DNA of 27,586 nucleotides from DATESZ01 sp035283845 (GTDB lineage: Bacteria; Desulfobacterota; Syntrophia; Syntrophales; JACQWR01): assembly GCA_035283845.1 (NCBI GenBank), contig DATESZ010000158.1:1-27586 (forward strand), read 5' to 3'. The notes beneath the pieces were generated by a model that was not told the origin of the DNA, searched no databases, and saw only the letters and a list, made by a program, of their open reading frames with translations. The translations under genes were made by a program, and so were the position numbers. Positions 7,667 to 16,260 of this stretch are shown here, piece after piece. Positions within the stretch are counted from its first letter, which is position 1. Each line of letters opens with the position of its first letter.

Positions 7667-10600
7667 ATGCCGAAAAGGAAAGACTTAAACAAAATACTCA
7701 TCATCGGGTCCGGCCCCATCATCATCAGCCAGGCCTGCGAGTTTGATTATTCGGGGACACAAGCCTGCAAGGCCCTGAAGGAAGAAGGCTGCCAGGTTGT
7801 ACTCATAAACAGCAACCCGGCCACGATCATGACAGACCCGGAAATGGCCGATCGGACCTATATAGAGCCTATTACCCCGGAAGCCGTGGCCAAGATCATT
7901 GCCCGAGAGAGGCCCGACGCCCTGCTGCCTACCATCGGCGGACAAACCGGTCTGAACACGGCGGTTGCCGTTGCGGAAAGCGGCATTCTGGAGCGCTACG
8001 GCGTGGAAATGATCGGGGCGTCGCTTCCGGTCATTCAAAAGGCCGAAAACCGTGAGAAATTCCGTAATGCTATGGAGCACATCGGTCTCCGCGTGCCGCG
8101 GAGCGGTTTTGCCCGCAATATGGACGAGGTCTTCTCTGTCGCTTTAGATATCGGCTTTCCCATCATTATCCGTCCCTCCTTTACCCTGGGCGGAACGGGG
8201 AGCGGCGTGGCCTATAATCGCGAGGAACTGGCGGAAATAGCCAAGTCTGGACTGGATGCCAGCATGATCCATGAGATCATGCTGGAAGAGTCGATTCTCG
8301 GATGGAAGGAGTACGAACTGGAGGTCATGCGGGATCGCGCCGATAACGTGGTCATCATCTGCTCCATAGAAAACTTCGATTCCATGGGCGTCCATACGGG
8401 GGAGTCCATCACGGTGGCCCCGGCCCAGACGCTGACGGACAGAGAATATCAGCAGATGCGCGATGCGGCGATTGCGATTATGCGGGAGATCGGCGTTGAG
8501 ACGGGGGGATCGAACGTCCAGTTCGCTATCCATCCGCAGACGGGCGAGATGGCCGTCATTGAAATGAACCCCCGCGTGTCCCGTTCTTCGGCCCTGGCCT
8601 CAAAGGCGACCGGCTTCCCGATCGCAAAAATCGCCGCCAAGCTGGCTATCGGCTATACTCTGGATGAGATGCCCAACGACATCACCAAGGAGACGATGGC
8701 CTCTTTTGAGCCTACCATCGACTATTGCGTTGTAAAGATTCCCCGCTGGACATTTGAAAAATTCCCGGAAACGGAAGATGTGCTTACCACCTCCATGAAA
8801 TCGGTGGGAGAAACGATGGCTATAGGCCGCACCTTCAAGGAAGCCCTGCAAAAGGCGGTACGGTCGCTGGAAATAGGCCGATTTGGTCTGTTTATGCCGC
8901 TGTCGATGTATGATTCCAGCCAGGAAGAGTTCCTGCAAACGAGGCTGTCGCAGCCCAATTCCCTGCGCCTGTTTTACATTGCAGCCGCACTTCGAAAGGG
9001 CATGAGCATTAGCGAGATCCACCGCTTGACCCGGATAGATTCCTGGTTTCTCTCTCAGATGCAGGAGATCGTGGCGGCGGAAGGGATTATTGCCGCTTCT
9101 GCTCCGTCGGATGATCTTCTTCGGGAAGCGAAAAGCTGGGGTTTTTCCGATCGCCGTCTGGGAGAATTATGGAACAGGACGGAAGCGGAGATTCGCCAAC
9201 TGCGCTTCGAGCGAGACATCACGCCGGTTTATAAACTGGTGGATACCTGCGCCGCCGAATTCGAGGCCTATACCCCCTACTATTATTCCACCTATGAAGA
9301 GGAGGATGAGGCGAAACCGTCCTCCAGAAAAAAGGTGGTAATCCTGGGGGGAGGCCCAAACCGCATCGGCCAGGGCATTGAATTTGACTATTGCTGTGTC
9401 CACGCTTCCTTTGCCCTGCGCGAAGAGGGTTATGAAAGTATCATGGTCAATTCCAATCCTGAAACGGTAAGCACGGACTACGACACATCGGACAAGCTTT
9501 TTTTCGAGCCCCTTACCATGGAGGATGTGCTGCACATTATAAAAAGAGAAAACCCCGACGGCGTGATCGTCCAGTTCGGCGGCCAGACTCCTCTCAATCT
9601 TGCCAAGGGGCTGGAAGCAGCCGGGGCGCCAATACTGGGAACATCACCCGATGCCATCGACCGCGCCGAGGACAGAAAACGCTTTCAGGAGATCGTGCGA
9701 CTGCTCAATCTGAATCAGCCGGATAACGACACGGCCACAGACGCTGCCGGGGCGATACGGGCTGCCGAGAGGATCGGTTATCCCGTCCTGGTCAGGCCCT
9801 CCTATGTTCTGGGGGGACGCTCCATGGAGATCGTTTACGATTCAAATACCTTGAGTCAATTCATGGAAAAGGCATTGACCGTTTCTCCCGGCCACCCCAT
9901 CCTCATCGACAAGTTTCTGGAAGACGCCATAGAAGTGGACGTGGATGCCATCAGTGACGGCAGGGAAACCGTAGTGGCCGGCATCATGGAGCATATAGAA
10001 GAAGCGGGCATCCATTCGGGGGACAGCGCCTGCGTGCTGCCTCCCATAACCTTTTCCCGGGAACTGTTAGACGCCATCGCTCTCCAGACAAAGATGATCG
10101 CCCATGAACTAAAGGTTGTGGGTCTCATGAATATTCAGTATGCCATCAAAGATGGGACCCTTTACGTCCTCGAGGTGAATCCCCGCGCCTCCCGCACCGT
10201 TCCCTTTGTCAGCAAGGCGATTGGCGTGCCGCTGGCCAAACTGGCCACCAAGGTGATGCTGGGACGAACGCTGCATGAGTTGGGGTTTACCTCAGCGCCG
10301 CAACGGGCGCATGTTTCCGTGAAGGAAGCGGTTTTCCCGTTTAACCGCTTTCCCAACGTGGATATTCTCCTGGGACCGGAAATGAAATCTACGGGAGAGG
10401 TGATGGGCATAGACCATTCTTTCGGTCTTGCCTTTGCCAAATCGCAGATGGCGGCGGGATTTACGCTGCCCTGTTCGGGATGCGTCTTTATCAGTGTCCA
10501 TGACTCCCATAAGGACAAAATCATACCCATCGCCCGGACATTTCAGGAACGGGGCTTCCACATCCGGGCAACGAGAGGCACAGCGGCGCATCTTCGCGAA

Positions 10601-10915
10601 CAGGGAGTTGCGGCAGAAACCATCATGAAGGTCAGCGAAGGACGGCCGCACGCGGTGGATTACATCAAAAACGGCGACATTCAGCTCGTTATCAATACGA
10701 GCGTCGGTCGCAGGTCTACCATTGATGCCTATCACATACGCCGCGGCGCCCTTGTGTACAATGTCCTTTACACGACAACTCTGGCCGGCGCCAGGGCTTT
10801 AAGTGAAGCTATCGCCGCCTTGCAGCAGGAAGAGTGGCAGGTTACGCCGCTTCAGGAATATCATAAAGTCAAACAACGCCTCCCCCTCGACGGGAGAAGG
10901 CAAGGGTGGGGGTGA
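7667..10915 (+). CDS. carB: Carbamoyl-phosphate synthase large subunit
   Basis: CarB makes carbamoyl phosphate from bicarbonate, ATP and ammonia supplied by the CarA glutaminase, feeding pyrimidine and arginine synthesis. The 1082-residue protein has the duplicated architecture: a first ATP-grasp half starting KILIIGSGPIIISQACEFDYSG, a second half starting KVVILGGGPNRIGQGIEFDY near residue 560, and a C-terminal allosteric MGS-like domain. Paired motifs EMNPRVSRSSALASKATG and EVNPRASRTVPFVSKAIG show both active halves. One oddity is Ser where Gly is usual in the first GPIxIxQ loop. Another is the extreme C-terminus (after LQEYHK), which is encoded by an intergenic G-rich repeat that supplies the stop. 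GGAAAGG precedes the ATG. carA is not in this window; the gene upstream is debris. Confidence 0.97.
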   Translation: MPKRKDLNKILIIGSGPIIISQACEFDYSGTQACKALKEEGCQVVLINSNPATIMTDPEMADRTYIEPITPEAVAKIIARERPDALLPTIGGQTGLNTAVAVAESGILERYGVEMIGASLPVIQKAENREKFRNAMEHIGLRVPRSGFARNMDEVFSVALDIGFPIIIRPSFTLGGTGSGVAYNREELAEIAKSGLDASMIHEIMLEESILGWKEYELEVMRDRADNVVIICSIENFDSMGVHTGESITVAPAQTLTDREYQQMRDAAIAIMREIGVETGGSNVQFAIHPQTGEMAVIEMNPRVSRSSALASKATGFPIAKIAAKLAIGYTLDEMPNDITKETMASFEPTIDYCVVKIPRWTFEKFPETEDVLTTSMKSVGETMAIGRTFKEALQKAVRSLEIGRFGLFMPLSMYDSSQEEFLQTRLSQPNSLRLFYIAAALRKGMSISEIHRLTRIDSWFLSQMQEIVAAEGIIAASAPSDDLLREAKSWGFSDRRLGELWNRTEAEIRQLRFERDITPVYKLVDTCAAEFEAYTPYYYSTYEEEDEAKPSSRKKVVILGGGPNRIGQGIEFDYCCVHASFALREEGYESIMVNSNPETVSTDYDTSDKLFFEPLTMEDVLHIIKRENPDGVIVQFGGQTPLNLAKGLEAAGAPILGTSPDAIDRAEDRKRFQEIVRLLNLNQPDNDTATDAAGAIRAAERIGYPVLVRPSYVLGGRSMEIVYDSNTLSQFMEKALTVSPGHPILIDKFLEDAIEVDVDAISDGRETVVAGIMEHIEEAGIHSGDSACVLPPITFSRELLDAIALQTKMIAHELKVVGLMNIQYAIKDGTLYVLEVNPRASRTVPFVSKAIGVPLAKLATKVMLGRTLHELGFTSAPQRAHVSVKEAVFPFNRFPNVDILLGPEMKSTGEVMGIDHSFGLAFAKSQMAAGFTLPCSGCVFISVHDSHKDKIIPIARTFQERGFHIRATRGTAAHLREQGVAAETIMKVSEGRPHAVDYIKNGDIQLVINTSVGRRSTIDAYHIRRGALVYNVLYTTTLAGARALSEAIAALQQEEWQVTPLQEYHKVKQRLPLDGRRQGWG

Positions 10916-11120
10916 AAACCTTTTGAACCGCAACACTTTCTTTCCCCCTCCCCTTAATCCCCTCCCACCAGGAGACTGTGTCGTAATAGGGGAAAGGGTC
11001 ATTCCGAACGGAGGTGAGGAATCTTAATATGTTAATTTCATTAGTCATTAAGATTTCTCGCTACGCTCAAAATGACAAAAAAATGAATTATGACACAGTC
11101 TCCAGGGGAAGGGGAATTTT
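10877..11120. repeat. G/C-rich intergenic repeat, interrupted by a foldback element
   Basis: A C-rich/G-rich block begins inside the last dozen codons of carB (about 10877) and ends near 11120. Without the inserted element at 10973-11101, its right half would read CCCCTCCCACCAGGGGAAGG. C-tracts at 10944-10966 would give a four-tract G-rich motif on the minus strand. It is the same class as the blocks at 102-149, 2463-2570, 6919-7028 and 25970-26019. Confidence 0.65.
10973..11101. mobile_element. 129-bp foldback element with CCAGG target duplication
   Basis: The ends are AGACTGTGTCGTAAT and the complement of AGACTGTGTCATAAT (14 of 15). CCAGG flanks both sides (10968-10972 and 11102-11106), and removing element plus one CCAGG restores a continuous G-rich repeat. 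Inside, GAATCTTAAT faces ATTAAGATTTC, so nearly the whole element can fold into one long hairpin. It has no coding capacity and would need a transposase supplied elsewhere; the family is not recognised. Confidence 0.8.
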
Positions 11121-11158
11121 AAATTTGGAGAGATCCAATTTATAAGAGGTAGTGACTA

Positions 11159-12577
11159 ATGGACGAAACGCTTTCTTATTCAACCAGACCGCGTGAGGAA
11201 TGTGGGATCTGCGCCGTTTACGGCCACGAGGACGCGGCGCGAGTCGCCTTTTTCGGCCTCTTCGCGCTCCAGCATCGTGGGCAGGAAAGCGCCGGCATAG
11301 CCGTGGCAGACGGCTGCCAGGTCCTGGAGCGCAAAGGTATGGGCCTGGTTTCAGAGGTGTTCCGGGAGGACATTCTCCCCAAACTTCCGGGTCATCTGGC
11401 CATAGGCCATGTGAGGTACTCCACCACTGGTTCTTCCGTGATCTCCAATGCCCAGCCTTTTCTGGCGCATCATGGCGATGAATACTACGCCCTTGCCCAC
11501 AACGGGAACCTCGTTAATGCCTATGCGCTGCGGGCGGAGCTGGAAAATCGCGGTTCCATTTTCCAGTCTACCATGGATAGTGAAGTGGTAGTACATCTGC
11601 TGGCCGCCCATCTGAAAAACGGCCTGGAGGAGGCTCTGGTACATGCCCTTGGCCGGATCGAAGGCGCTTACAGCATTGTCATGCTGACGCGGGAAAGGGT
11701 GATCGCCGCGCGCGATCCCCGTGGTTTTCGCCCGCTGGCCCTCGGACAGTTCAACGGCGGATGGGTGATTGCCTCGGAAACCTGCGCCTTTGACCTGGTC
11801 GGCGCGACCTATCTGAGGGATGTAGAACCCGGCGAGATCATCATCATTGATGACCAGGGACTGCACAGTATCCGGCCCTTCCCAAAATTAGCGCCCAGCC
11901 ACTGCATCTTCGAGTTGATCTATTTTGCCAGGCCCGACAGCCAGGTTTTCGGCAGGAATGTCTATCTCTGCCGGAAGCGCCTGGGGTATCATCTTGCCAG
12001 AGAATATCGCCCAGATGTGGATTTAGTTATGCCCTTTCCGGATTCAGGGAACTACGCAGCGCTCGGATATGCTGAAGAAAGCGGCATCCCCTTTGAGATG
12101 GGCATGATCCGCAATCACTACATAGGGCGGACCTTTATTCAGCCGAGCCAGGCAATGAGGAATTTTGGCGTCCGGGTCAAACTGAACCCGGTGCGACCCC
12201 TGTTAAAAGGAAAGAAAGTCCTGATCGTGGAAGACTCCATCATCAGAGGAACAACGAGCCGTAACCGGGTAAAGCACCTGCGGGAAATCGGCGCGAAGGA
12301 ATTGCACATGGCGGTCAGTTGCCCGCCGACAACATATCCCTGTCCCTACGGGATCGATTTTTCTCACAAAGGGGAACTCATTGCCGCCCAGAATGAAAAT
12401 GTTGTTGGGATTGCCGAATTTATCGGCCTCGATTCCCTGCACTACCTCTCCATTGACGGCATGGTGGAAGCAACGGGCATGGAGGCGAATAATTTCTGCT
12501 TAGCATGTTATAATGGCCGTTATCCCATTGCCCCGCCGAAAAATATGGGAAAGTTCTGTTTTGAAAAGGAAACCTGA
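11159..12577 (+). CDS. purF: Amidophosphoribosyltransferase (glutamine PRPP amidotransferase)
   Basis: PurF performs the first committed step of purine synthesis, converting PRPP and glutamine to 5-phosphoribosylamine. The 472-residue protein has a 14-residue propeptide before the catalytic Cys15 (PREECGICAVYGH) of the N-terminal Ntn glutaminase domain, then LQHRGQESAGIAV. The PRPP loop is VLIVEDSIIRGTTSRN. Cysteines in SHCIFE, VSCPPT and FCLACYNG match the four [4Fe-4S] ligands of the Bacillus-type enzyme, so this is the Fe-S, oxygen-sensitive form, which suits an anaerobe. AAGAGG lies 8 bases before the ATG. It is separated from carB by about 240 bp of repeats, so cotranscription is uncertain. 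Confidence 0.97.
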   Translation: MDETLSYSTRPREECGICAVYGHEDAARVAFFGLFALQHRGQESAGIAVADGCQVLERKGMGLVSEVFREDILPKLPGHLAIGHVRYSTTGSSVISNAQPFLAHHGDEYYALAHNGNLVNAYALRAELENRGSIFQSTMDSEVVVHLLAAHLKNGLEEALVHALGRIEGAYSIVMLTRERVIAARDPRGFRPLALGQFNGGWVIASETCAFDLVGATYLRDVEPGEIIIIDDQGLHSIRPFPKLAPSHCIFELIYFARPDSQVFGRNVYLCRKRLGYHLAREYRPDVDLVMPFPDSGNYAALGYAEESGIPFEMGMIRNHYIGRTFIQPSQAMRNFGVRVKLNPVRPLLKGKKVLIVEDSIIRGTTSRNRVKHLREIGAKELHMAVSCPPTTYPCPYGIDFSHKGELIAAQNENVVGIAEFIGLDSLHYLSIDGMVEATGMEANNFCLACYNGRYPIAPPKNMGKFCFEKET

Positions 12578-12715
12578 TACGACATCCTCATTGCCGTGCT
12601 GGCGCTCGATTACAACCTTGCCGTCTTGACCATAGATGACCATTTTCAGGATATTCCGGATATCACGCGTCGTCTGTACGGATACTTGCATAAATCAACC
12701 ATCTTCCAGACGTAG
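12578..12715 (+). pseudogene. PIN-domain (VapC-like) C-terminal remnant
   Basis: Starting directly after the purF stop, 45 codons without a start read YDILIAVLALDYNLAVLTI, then DDHFQDIPDITRRL, then a stop at 12713. The D-I-L-I-A-x-x-A-L pattern, followed by a hydrophobic strand and DDHF, is the end of a PIN ribonuclease domain. It is a different PIN lineage from the remnant at 6619. The first ~85 residues are missing, and the following 100 bp hold nothing recognisable. The frame is the same as purF, so readthrough of the TGA would append it to PurF; I regard that as coincidence. Confidence 0.6.
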
Positions 12716-12831
12716 TGGCGGATGACGTTGTGCAGAACAGAAGATAGAGCTCCATATTTATGTGTAAGCGCACCGACCGTCAATACTTTGCCGGGGCCTT
12801 TGAGTTGACCGGGAAGGAATGGGAATAGGAC

Positions 12832-12860
12832 TTTACAAGAAATACTATTTTAAGTATAAG
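12832..12860 (+). promoter_or_regulatory. Sigma-70-type promoter of tRNA-Leu
   Basis: TTTACA (12832-12837) and TATAAG (12855-12860) are 17 bases apart, placing transcription start near 12867, about 8 bases before the mature tRNA. Position and spacing fit well; the call rests on consensus matching only. Confidence 0.55.
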
Positions 12861-12874
12861 GCTTCCTCACGGTT

Positions 12875-12962
12875 GCCTGGGTGGCGGAATTGGTAGACGC
12901 AAGGGACTTAAAATCCCTCGGTCCTTGAGGCTGTGCGGGTTCGATTCCCGCCCCAGGCACCA
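12875..12962 (+). tRNA. tRNA-Leu (UAA)
   Basis: The acceptor stem GCCTGGG (12875-12881) pairs with CCCAGGC (12952-12958). The anticodon stem-loop GGGACTTAAAATCCC presents TAA (UAA), reading leucine UUA/UUG codons. A long variable arm (CGGTCCTTGAGGCTG) marks a class II tRNA, and the T-arm is GCGGGTTCGATTCCCGC. The CCA end is encoded (12960-12962). An integrase stub begins 25 bp downstream, as is usual when a tRNA 3' end serves as an attachment site. Confidence 0.97.
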
Positions 12963-12987
12963 ATTAAATGTCTGATATATAAGTGCT

Positions 12988-13170
12988 TTATGCATTTGAT
13001 TGCTCTTTGATTTGTTGGTCAATTTTGGTGACTGTGCCCGATTGTGCCCGAAGGTAAGTTTCTTGTGCCTGTACCGCAAGTTTCAAGTCGTTATCGGAAA
13101 CGATATTACATCTCTCGAAAACTGATCTTGTCTTGTGGCCTGACACCTTATGAAAGGTGCAACCTAAGCA
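12988..13170 (-). pseudogene. Tyrosine integrase C-terminal remnant beside tRNA-Leu
   Basis: The minus-strand frame encodes KVSGHKTRSVFERCNIVSDN, then about 35 residues to the stop at 12988. SGHKTRSVFERxNIV is the hallmark end of phage/genomic-island tyrosine recombinases, carrying the box-II His and normally the nucleophilic Tyr in FxRYNI; here that Tyr position reads Cys (FERCNI), so even this piece would be inactive. Upstream codons lose similarity by about 13170. The fragment points toward the tRNA 3' end, the standard layout of a tRNA-integrated element, so it looks like the scar of a lost island. Confidence 0.75.
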
Positions 13171-13394
13171 CCTTGGGCTTAAACTCGGATACAATAAAGA
13201 ACATCTTAGCACGTGTGTGTCGACCTAATTAACCCCTTTATAAATCCGGAAATATTTTCCTGTAAGTGAATCATAGACACCCACCCCATGTTTATGACCC
13301 TGCCACCCCCGACTTGGCTGGCACAGGGCCAAAGAATTGTATTGCCTACCGTCCCATTTACCAAAGGGGGGTAAGGGGGGATTTTCACGTTTCA
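13171..13394. other. Non-coding gap with a G-rich repeat fragment
   Basis: No convincing gene is seen. At 13361-13385 lies CCAAAGGGGGGTAAGGGGGG followed by ATTTT, the type of short C/G-rich repeat common between genes in many bacteria, 10 bp from the ubiD-like stop. The rest may be further remains of the tRNA-linked element. Confidence 0.4.
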
Positions 13395-14828
13395 TTAACC
13401 CTTAAACCCATATTCCTTCCAATTATTCAATACCCTCTCCTGAATCTCCTTTGGATATATATCCTTAAATGATGCCTTCTTCGGTATCTCCTCCTCGCTC
13501 CAATCCTTTGGCCATGTACAGTCATAAACTACACTTGCTCCAATGCCATGAGTTTTATCATGCTCTGATAGAAAAGGCATCAGAGAATGGCCTTGTGTGT
13601 TTGATAGAGTATGCGTTCCTCTTACGGGATGATGGGCTGTTGAAAATGCATGAAAGACCTCTCTCATATCCGTAGGATCCACACCATCTTCAACAACAAT
13701 AACCTTGGGTAATTGCGCCCCATTCTTATTTGCCCATATACAACTCGCTATCCTGTTTGCCATCCCTGAATAGGGAGTCTTTGTTGAGACAACAACGGCA
13801 AAGGCACAGCTCTCGGGTGGAATATATATGCCTGTTATGGGCAGACCAGCTTTTATAAGATCAGTTCTTACATCTGTAGCCCAAGATATATTCATCGCTA
13901 CATCACAATCATCTATGGGCATTCCCATATTCGATGCTGTCAGTATCGGGTTCTTCCTATGAGTTATTGCCTTCACATGATATACGGGTTTTGGTGATAT
14001 ACCAGATGCCCGATAACCAGGATATTCTCCAAATGGTCCTTCTTCCATCCTCTCGTAGGGAAGTATCTCACCCTCTATAACTATCTCTGATGAAGCCGGT
14101 ACAAGAAGATCATTTGTCTCACACTTTACAAGACTTAAAGGTTCACCCCTGACCCCTCCTACAATATCCGCCTCGCTTGTCCCATAGGGAATGCCACTTG
14201 TCCCTATAAAGGTTGTAACTGGCTCCGGAGCTATGGCAATAGCAAAGGGCATAGGAATTCCCTTTTCTTCATATTTCGCATATATCATTCCAATATGCTG
14301 AAATGGCTCAATAATCCCACCCAATCTTTTTTTATCATGGATCATGGCCCTGTACACGCCCCAATTTACCCACCCTGAATCAGGATCTTTCACGATGGTT
14401 ACGTGCCATGTGCAGAGATATCGGCCCCCATCCCCGCCATGAATTATTAAAGCAGGAAATTTATACAAATCTACATCATCGCCTATATGAATCTCCTCTT
14501 TACATGGACCATCGCTTACAAGAACCGGCTTAATTGGATTCTTCCTGCCTTCATCATATCTATTGAGAATCTCTGTGTATGTCGAATCCGGAGGCATATC
14601 AAGGGCTATGGCAAGCCTCCTGAACGACGCAAGGGTATTACCCAATACCCTGTATCCTTCCGGATAATCCTTAATCTTCTCAAACAATATCGCCGGACCA
14701 ACCTCCTCACACCCCTTTCTCGTTATCGCTCCCGCCTCAAGGTTCCAGTCCACCTCCTTCTTTATCCGTTGTAAATCACCACTCTTCTCCAAGGCCTCAA
14801 TAAATTCCCTCAAGTCTTTGTATGGCAT
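13395..14828 (-). CDS. UbiD-family prenylated-FMN decarboxylase
   Basis: UbiD enzymes reversibly (de)carboxylate aromatic or alpha,beta-unsaturated acids using prenylated FMN. The 477-residue protein is of normal length and opens MPYKDLREFIEALEKSGDL. The catalytic triad is visible: Arg160 in NWGVYRAMIHDKKRLGG, and Glu263 with Glu268 in RMEEGPFGEYPGYRA. GRYLCTWHVTIVKDPDSGW is the cofactor/metal-binding neighbourhood. AGGAGG lies 4 bases before the ATG at 14828; the frame is open a further 21 codons, but that longer start lacks support. No ubiX-like prenyltransferase is in the window. In anaerobes this family often acts in aromatic catabolism, but the substrate cannot be read here. It may share a transcript with the upstream fkp-like and dtd genes. 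Confidence 0.9.
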   Translation of the reverse strand: MPYKDLREFIEALEKSGDLQRIKKEVDWNLEAGAITRKGCEEVGPAILFEKIKDYPEGYRVLGNTLASFRRLAIALDMPPDSTYTEILNRYDEGRKNPIKPVLVSDGPCKEEIHIGDDVDLYKFPALIIHGGDGGRYLCTWHVTIVKDPDSGWVNWGVYRAMIHDKKRLGGIIEPFQHIGMIYAKYEEKGIPMPFAIAIAPEPVTTFIGTSGIPYGTSEADIVGGVRGEPLSLVKCETNDLLVPASSEIVIEGEILPYERMEEGPFGEYPGYRASGISPKPVYHVKAITHRKNPILTASNMGMPIDDCDVAMNISWATDVRTDLIKAGLPITGIYIPPESCAFAVVVSTKTPYSGMANRIASCIWANKNGAQLPKVIVVEDGVDPTDMREVFHAFSTAHHPVRGTHTLSNTQGHSLMPFLSEHDKTHGIGASVVYDCTWPKDWSEEEIPKKASFKDIYPKEIQERVLNNWKEYGFKG

Positions 14829-14942
14829 AACCCCTCCTATTGTTTGATTGGTTTCGCTAATATCTTTAAAGTCGTTGGCTACACAAGTCAAGAACTTTCA
14901 TTTATAATTGCGTTATGATTACCATTCGTCTAAAGATAGGGA

Positions 14943-15641
14943 CTAGTGCATCTGCTTTATAGAGATCAACTCCACCTCAAAGATAAGTGAAGCATTTGGT
15001 CCGATCATATTACCAGTACCTTCTTCTCCATAGGCAAGGTTTGACGGTATGAAAAGTTGCCATTTTGCGCCCACCTTCATTAACTGAAGGGCTTCCGTCC
15101 AGCCCGATATCGCACCATTTACCAGTAGAGTTGACGGCACGCCGCGACGGTAGGAGCTGTCAAACTCGTACCCATTAATAAGCGTACCCCGATAATTTAA
15201 GGTTACAGTGTCTGTCGCCTTCGGACTCTTACCGTTCCCCTCACTAATCACCTTGTACTGTAAGCCGCTTGCAAGCGTTTTAACCCCTTCCTTTTTTTTA
15301 TTTTCTGCTAAGAACGCCATACCGTCTTTTTTGTTTCTATCGACCAATTTCCTCCGATCTTCCGCCTCCTTTTCAACCAATTCCTTTGTGAATGTGGCCA
15401 TTGTTTCGCGGATCTCATCATCACTCAATAGCCGTTTTCCACCTGACAGCGCGTCCTTTATTCCCTTCATGAGGATGTCTGTGTTGACCTCAATTGACTG
15501 TTGATTCAAATCACTCCCAATATCCAGGCCAAGAGCATAACTTACTCTATCTACCTTGTCCTTTAACGTATCCTCCCCATATGCTAACGCTACTATAAAA
15601 AAAATGCTTAAAACTAATGCCAGAATCATCCGTAGTCTCAT
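14943..15641 (-). CDS. Exported FKBP-type peptidyl-prolyl isomerase (Mip/FkpA-like)
   Basis: The 232-residue protein has a signal peptide (ILALVLSIFFIVALAYG), then a helical dimerisation region (KDKVDRVSYALGLDIGSDL to about residue 120) as in Mip and FkpA, and a C-terminal FKBP domain: LQYKVISEGNGKSP, YEFDSSYRRGVPSTL, VGAKWQLFIPSNLAYGEEG, and SLIFEVELISI. The active-site pattern (Tyr, Phe-Asp, Trp-like pocket, Ala-Tyr-Gly) is intact. It assists protein folding in the periplasm. GAGGAG lies 5 bases before the ATG. The gene is 136 bp downstream of dtd and 114 bp upstream of the UbiD gene on the same strand. Confidence 0.92.
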   Translation of the reverse strand: MRLRMILALVLSIFFIVALAYGEDTLKDKVDRVSYALGLDIGSDLNQQSIEVNTDILMKGIKDALSGGKRLLSDDEIRETMATFTKELVEKEAEDRRKLVDRNKKDGMAFLAENKKKEGVKTLASGLQYKVISEGNGKSPKATDTVTLNYRGTLINGYEFDSSYRRGVPSTLLVNGAISGWTEALQLMKVGAKWQLFIPSNLAYGEEGTGNMIGPNASLIFEVELISIKQMH

Positions 15642-15777
15642 ATTTTCTCCTCAGCAATTATTTGTAAAAACATAAATTTCCATATAAACAATTCTATTTA
15701 ACAACGCAAGGGAAAGAGAATCTCCCATACTCCCTTCGGTAACATTTCATTATGAGGCAACTGGCTGCAGTAGTGGC

Positions 15778-16227
15778 CTATAAAGATTTTCTACTGTCCA
15801 AAAGTATTGTCACCGGGCCGTCATTTATGAGTTGCACTTTCATCATAGCCTGAAATTCCCCGCCTGACACATTTTTGATTTTTTCCCGGCATTTGGAGAT
15901 GAAGTATTCGTAAAGCGGTTTGGCTTTTTCGGGATCTTCGGCCGATACGAAAGATGGCCTTCTTCCTTTACGGCAGTTCCCTAAGAGTGTGAATTGTGAA
16001 ACTACGAGCATTGCATATGATTTATCCAGCAGCGAATGGTTCATTTTCCCCATTTCGTCTTCAAAAATCCTCAGGTTTATTACCTTGTCCAGAAGATAAT
16101 CGGCATCTTTCCTATCATCTCCGCGTTCAATACCGAGAAATACCAATGACCCTTTTTCTATAGAAGAAATATGCCGGCTATCCACAAATATGCCGGCACT
16201 ATCCACTCTCTGCACGATAGCTCGCAT
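15778..16227 (-). CDS. dtd: D-aminoacyl-tRNA deacylase
   Basis: DTD hydrolyses D-amino acids (and glycine from tRNA-Ala) from mischarged tRNA. The 149-residue size is typical. It starts MRAIVQRVDSAGIFVD, carries SQFTL at residues 77-81 and NDGPVT at 135-140, which are the two signature motifs that form the active site across the dimer. The usual SQFTLYGD reads SQFTLLGN here, a mild variation. AAGGTGGGAG precedes the ATG. It is 33 bp downstream of the unknown protein at 16261 and likely in the same transcript. Confidence 0.95.
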   Translation of the reverse strand: MRAIVQRVDSAGIFVDSRHISSIEKGSLVFLGIERGDDRKDADYLLDKVINLRIFEDEMGKMNHSLLDKSYAMLVVSQFTLLGNCRKGRRPSFVSAEDPEKAKPLYEYFISKCREKIKNVSGGEFQAMMKVQLINDGPVTILLDSRKSL

Positions 16228-16260
16228 ACTAACGCTCCCACCTTTCTATCATTTTCATTA

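Noticed and set aside
12867..13079. 70-residue minus-strand frame with WCLGRESNPHSLKDRG
   Set aside because: Its C-terminal half is the antisense translation of the tRNA-Leu gene, a well-known spurious protein type.
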